From Candidatus Aminicenantota bacterium (GTDB lineage Bacteria > Acidobacteriota > Aminicenantia > Aminicenantales > Aminicenantaceae): DNA of 6,485 bases. The position numbers and the translations under genes were made by a program. The notes beneath the pieces were generated by a model. It saw only the letters and a list, made by a program, of their open reading frames with translations, was not told the DNA's origin and made no database searches. Every line of letters begins with the position of its first letter. Positions within the stretch are counted from its first letter, which is position 1. Location: positions 1 through 6,485 of the forward strand of contig JAFGNQ010000482.1 of assembly GCA_016926925.1 (NCBI GenBank). The letters are read 5' to 3'. This document shows positions 4,073 through 6,485 of the stretch, piece by piece.

Positions 4073-6222
4073 ATACGGGTACTGATCTCGTGAAACCGAA
4101 ACGCAATTCTCATTGTGGATGGCTAATTCTATGTATGGTGTTGATTGTTTTTGTGATCTTCGTGCGTGCCGGGATTCACGATGGGAAAAGAAGTCGGGAT
4201 TTGAACGTGCTCCTGATCACCCTGGATACGACCAGGGCAGACAGGCTGGGCTGTTACGGCTATGAGGGAGCAGAGACACCGAATCTGGATAAGCTCGCTG
4301 CCGACGGTGTGATGTTCGCGGAAGCTTATTCGCCTGTCCCGCTGACTCTGCCGGCGCATTGTTCCTTATTTACAGGGACATACCCGCCGTATCACCGTGT
4401 CCGCAACAACGGTTTCTACTATTTGAGCAGGGAGAATGTGACACTGGCAGAAATCCTCAAAGAAAGAGGTTTTCGAACCGCCGCCTTTGTCAGCTCTTTT
4501 ACCGTGGACTCCAGATTCGGGCTGGCCCAGGGTTTCGATGTCTATGACGACACCTTCCAGACAGAGGAAGCCCTGAAAAACTTTCGATCCGAGAGGAGAG
4601 CGGAAGATGTTTTTATGTCGTTTTCGAAATGGATCGAAAATCACTCTGACCGGAGATTCTTTTCCTGGGTTCATTTTTACGACCCGCACCTTCCTTATGC
4701 CCCGCCGTCCCCCTTTAAAGAGAAATTTTCCAGCCGTCCGTATGACGGCGAGATTTCCTACACGGACTTCTATGTGGGCGAGATCATGGATAAGCTGCGG
4801 CAAAAGAAAATCCACACAAATACTTTGGTGATTATTGCCGGCGATCATGGTGAGGCCCTGGGGGAGAGAAGGGAGATCGACCACGGGCTTTTTCTTTATA
4901 ACAACACTCTCAGGGTTCCGCTCATCTTGTGGTCAGTCAACCAGCTTTCCGAGGGTGCGTTGATCGAAGCCAGAGCCGGATTGGTCGATGTTCTGCCGAC
5001 TGTTCTGGACATACTCGAGATTGCAGTTCCCAAAAACGTTCAGGGCAAAAGCCTTTTGGATACAATAAAGGGCAAAAGAAAAAAAGCGCCCCAAGGCTAT
5101 ATCGAAACTTTCTTTCCCAGAGAAAACTATGGATGGTCGGCACTCCAAGGTTTGATCGGCGGCCCATGGAAATTCATCAAGGCCCCGAAACCGGAGCTCT
5201 ACAACCTGAAGAACGATCCTGATGAAAGCCGGAATGTGATCCATGAAGAACCGAAAATCGCCCGGCAAATGCTGGCCGAACTGGAAAAACTCGTTATTAA
5301 ATTGTCGTCTGATCGAGCGGAAGGGAAGAGGAGGCTTACTCCGGAAGAAGAAAGGCGTCTGAGGTCATTGGGTTACGTAGGAGCCGAAACTGCAGGGGGA
5401 AAATCCGGCAAGTCCCTCCCGGACCCCAAGGACAAGATCGAGGACTACGTCCTCTATTTTAGGGGGAACCTGCATGAAACCAGGGGGGAATATGCAGAAG
5501 CCTCCGAATTGTACAAGGAGGTGCTCCGCAGGAATCCCGACGTTCCCAACAACTACGTCAACTTGGGATTTCTTTACGCCAAAATGGGCAGGATGGGGGA
5601 TGCGATTCGGGTTCTCGAACAAGGCCGAGAGAGAATCCCCGGATCTTTCGTCATTCTTTCCAGACTCCTCAATTTCTACTCGAGCGCTTCCAGGTATGAA
5701 GATGCACTCGATACGGCCAAAATTATCCTGCTGCTGGACAGCCGCCATTTTGACGCACTTTTCCTTTCCGGCAGCATCCAGGCAAAACTCGGGAACTGGG
5801 AGGAAGCCCTCCGTTTCTATGAAGAGGCCTTGGAAGTCGAACCTGAAAACAAGACCTTGAGAATGCGCCATGCCTACACATTGGCCGCCTCCGGCCGGGT
5901 TGAAGAATCGGTCCGGGAGTATGCGGTGTTGGTTCAGGATTTCCCTCGTGAGGCATCGATATATAAGGATTTGAGCGATGTTTACAAAGCCCAAGGAGAT
6001 ATGCCAAAGGCTGTGGAGAGTATGAAGACAGCGGTGGAGATCGAACCTTCCTCTGGCTTGTATCATGCATACGCCCTCCTTCTCGAGAAAGCAGGACGGT
6101 TGGAGGAGGCCGTGCTTTGGCTCCAGAGGTATCTCGATACTGTGCCCGATAAAGACGGTCCGGAACGGAGGGAGGCGGAGGCTTCCCTGATTCTGTGGAA
6201 AAAACGTCTCGAGAAGAATTAG
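4069..6222 (+). CDS. Membrane-anchored sulfatase-fold (alkaline-phosphatase superfamily) enzyme with seven C-terminal TPRs
   Basis: A 717-residue protein in three parts. Residues 10-15 are basic and polar and 17-33 form one membrane helix, so the rest should face the periplasm. Residues about 45-400 are a sulfatase-like domain (PF00884 type): LLITLDTTRADRLGCYGY (48-65) with metal ligand Asp53; LTLPAHCSLFTG (92-103) at the nucleophile loop; HFYDPHLPY (202-210); AGDHGE (257-262) with Asp259 and His260; DHG (271-273) with His272. The formylglycine motif C/S-x-P-x-R is absent; Thr93 sits at the nucleophile position and His97 replaces its Arg. A linker with LTPEEERRLRSLGYVG (423-438) leads to seven TPRs from about 457 to 693, nearly all in exact 34-residue register (NP 489, IP 523, EP 591, FP 625, EP 659). 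The likely role is envelope phospho- or sulfo-group chemistry on an unknown substrate, with the TPRs binding partners. AAAGG (4062-4066) lies only two bases before the ATG; GTG 4090 is a weaker alternative start. Confidence 0.93.
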   Translation: MNTGTDLVKPKRNSHCGWLILCMVLIVFVIFVRAGIHDGKRSRDLNVLLITLDTTRADRLGCYGYEGAETPNLDKLAADGVMFAEAYSPVPLTLPAHCSLFTGTYPPYHRVRNNGFYYLSRENVTLAEILKERGFRTAAFVSSFTVDSRFGLAQGFDVYDDTFQTEEALKNFRSERRAEDVFMSFSKWIENHSDRRFFSWVHFYDPHLPYAPPSPFKEKFSSRPYDGEISYTDFYVGEIMDKLRQKKIHTNTLVIIAGDHGEALGERREIDHGLFLYNNTLRVPLILWSVNQLSEGALIEARAGLVDVLPTVLDILEIAVPKNVQGKSLLDTIKGKRKKAPQGYIETFFPRENYGWSALQGLIGGPWKFIKAPKPELYNLKNDPDESRNVIHEEPKIARQMLAELEKLVIKLSSDRAEGKRRLTPEEERRLRSLGYVGAETAGGKSGKSLPDPKDKIEDYVLYFRGNLHETRGEYAEASELYKEVLRRNPDVPNNYVNLGFLYAKMGRMGDAIRVLEQGRERIPGSFVILSRLLNFYSSASRYEDALDTAKIILLLDSRHFDALFLSGSIQAKLGNWEEALRFYEEALEVEPENKTLRMRHAYTLAASGRVEESVREYAVLVQDFPREASIYKDLSDVYKAQGDMPKAVESMKTAVEIEPSSGLYHAYALLLEKAGRLEEAVLWLQRYLDTVPDKDGPERREAEASLILWKKRLEKN

Positions 6223-6485
6223 CTTCATTATTTTCCCTGCCACGTCTCAGTCGGTAGTCGTCAAGGAATACTCCAAATTCCCGTGTATTCTCTTCAAAAA
6301 ACTGAATGTCTACCGGTTAGATTGCATTAAAAAAGGTCGTCCCGTTCGATATATGGAGCTATATATATTCACATTTTTGAATCGATTCAATTTATTGAAT
6401 AAAATAAGGGCAAAACTGAAATGTTTGAATCTTGTAACCTGTTTAAAATTATGAAGATAAAACTTTCTTCTCCCTTGGCACAAAA
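6223..6485. other. AT-rich non-coding region after the sulfatase-fold gene
   Basis: No convincing gene is seen. AT content rises clearly from about 6300 onward. There is no strong terminator after the stop at 6222; GAATAC (6266-6271) and GTATTC (6285-6290) form only a weak stem without a T run. The right half has a palindrome on a promoter-like sequence. Plus-strand frames opening at ATG 6421 and, in the same frame, ATG 6451 stay open to the window edge, so a gene may begin here, but at most 21 codons are visible and no ribosome binding site clearly supports either start. Confidence 0.55.
6377..6405 (+). promoter_or_regulatory. Promoter-like sequence overlapped by a 14-base palindrome, possible operator
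   Basis: TTGAAT (6377-6382) and TAAAAT (6400-6405) are separated by 17 bases, matching the consensus at four and five of six positions. The perfect palindrome TTGAATCGATTCAA (6377-6390) covers the -35 box, and TTTATT-G-AATAAA (6391-6403) runs into the -10 box. TTGAAT recurs at 6395 and 6425. The predicted start near 6412 points off the right edge. In AT-rich DNA such matches arise readily by chance. Confidence 0.33.

Noticed and set aside
4345..4377. Formylglycine-type sulfatase motif using Cys98
   Set aside because: Cys98 is followed by S-L-F-T rather than x-P-x-R and lies five residues past the nucleophile position, so it does not fit the maturation motif.
5365..6243. A 292-codon minus-strand open frame opposite the TPR region
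   Set aside because: It is antisense to a clearly coding TPR array in 34-residue register; its translation is Cys/Phe/Gly-rich without any family pattern.
6310..6483. A minus-strand frame open for 57 codons from the right edge, possible C-terminus of another gene
   Set aside because: The DNA is strongly AT-rich, and the translation is dominated by Phe, Asn, Lys and Arg with no recognisable pattern; more likely chance openness in non-coding DNA.

Overview
This is a chromosomal window from a bacterium with a Gram-negative-type envelope: three of the five genes encode exported or membrane-anchored proteins. The mix of proteins suggests Acidobacteriota or Candidatus Aminicenantota: an M1-like secreted peptidase, a sulfatase-fold enzyme fused to TPRs, and a secreted family with conserved-looking architecture but no recognised function. 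That placement is inferred from family resemblance only. Coding regions have moderate GC. No mobile element, CRISPR array, tRNA or rRNA is visible.

Layout from left to right: (1) bases 1-837, minus strand: the N-terminal 279 codons of a secreted M1-type metallopeptidase-like protein that runs off the left edge. (2) 838-1100: a divergent intergenic region. (3) 1101-1664, plus strand: a short nitroreductase-family flavoprotein. (4) 1708-2829, minus strand: a fold-type I PLP aminotransferase, convergent with the nitroreductase; a small hairpin overlaps its stop codon. (5) 2830-3014: the aminotransferase promoter region, with a good sigma-70-like promoter bracketed by an inverted 9-mer. (6) 3015-3929, minus strand: a secreted protein of unknown function that probably starts at TTG. 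(7) 3930-4068: a divergent promoter region. (8) 4069-6222, plus strand: a 717-residue membrane-anchored sulfatase/phosphotransferase-fold enzyme with seven C-terminal TPRs. (9) 6223-6485: AT-rich non-coding DNA with a palindrome on a promoter-like sequence, perhaps serving a gene beyond the right edge.

No two adjacent genes are co-oriented and tightly spaced, so there is no clear operon. The best functional link is the divergent pair at 3015-6222: both products are predicted to act outside the cytoplasmic membrane, and their two promoters lie back to back with 39 bases between the -35 boxes. The most interesting point is that the sulfatase-fold protein lacks the Cys/Ser-x-Pro-x-Arg formylglycine motif. 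It carries Thr at the nucleophile position, with an Asp/Thr/Asp/His set like that of lipoteichoic-acid synthase and phosphoethanolamine transferases. It may therefore be a phospho-group transferase or hydrolase rather than a sulfatase. I see no clear sign of a defence or other multi-gene novel system.
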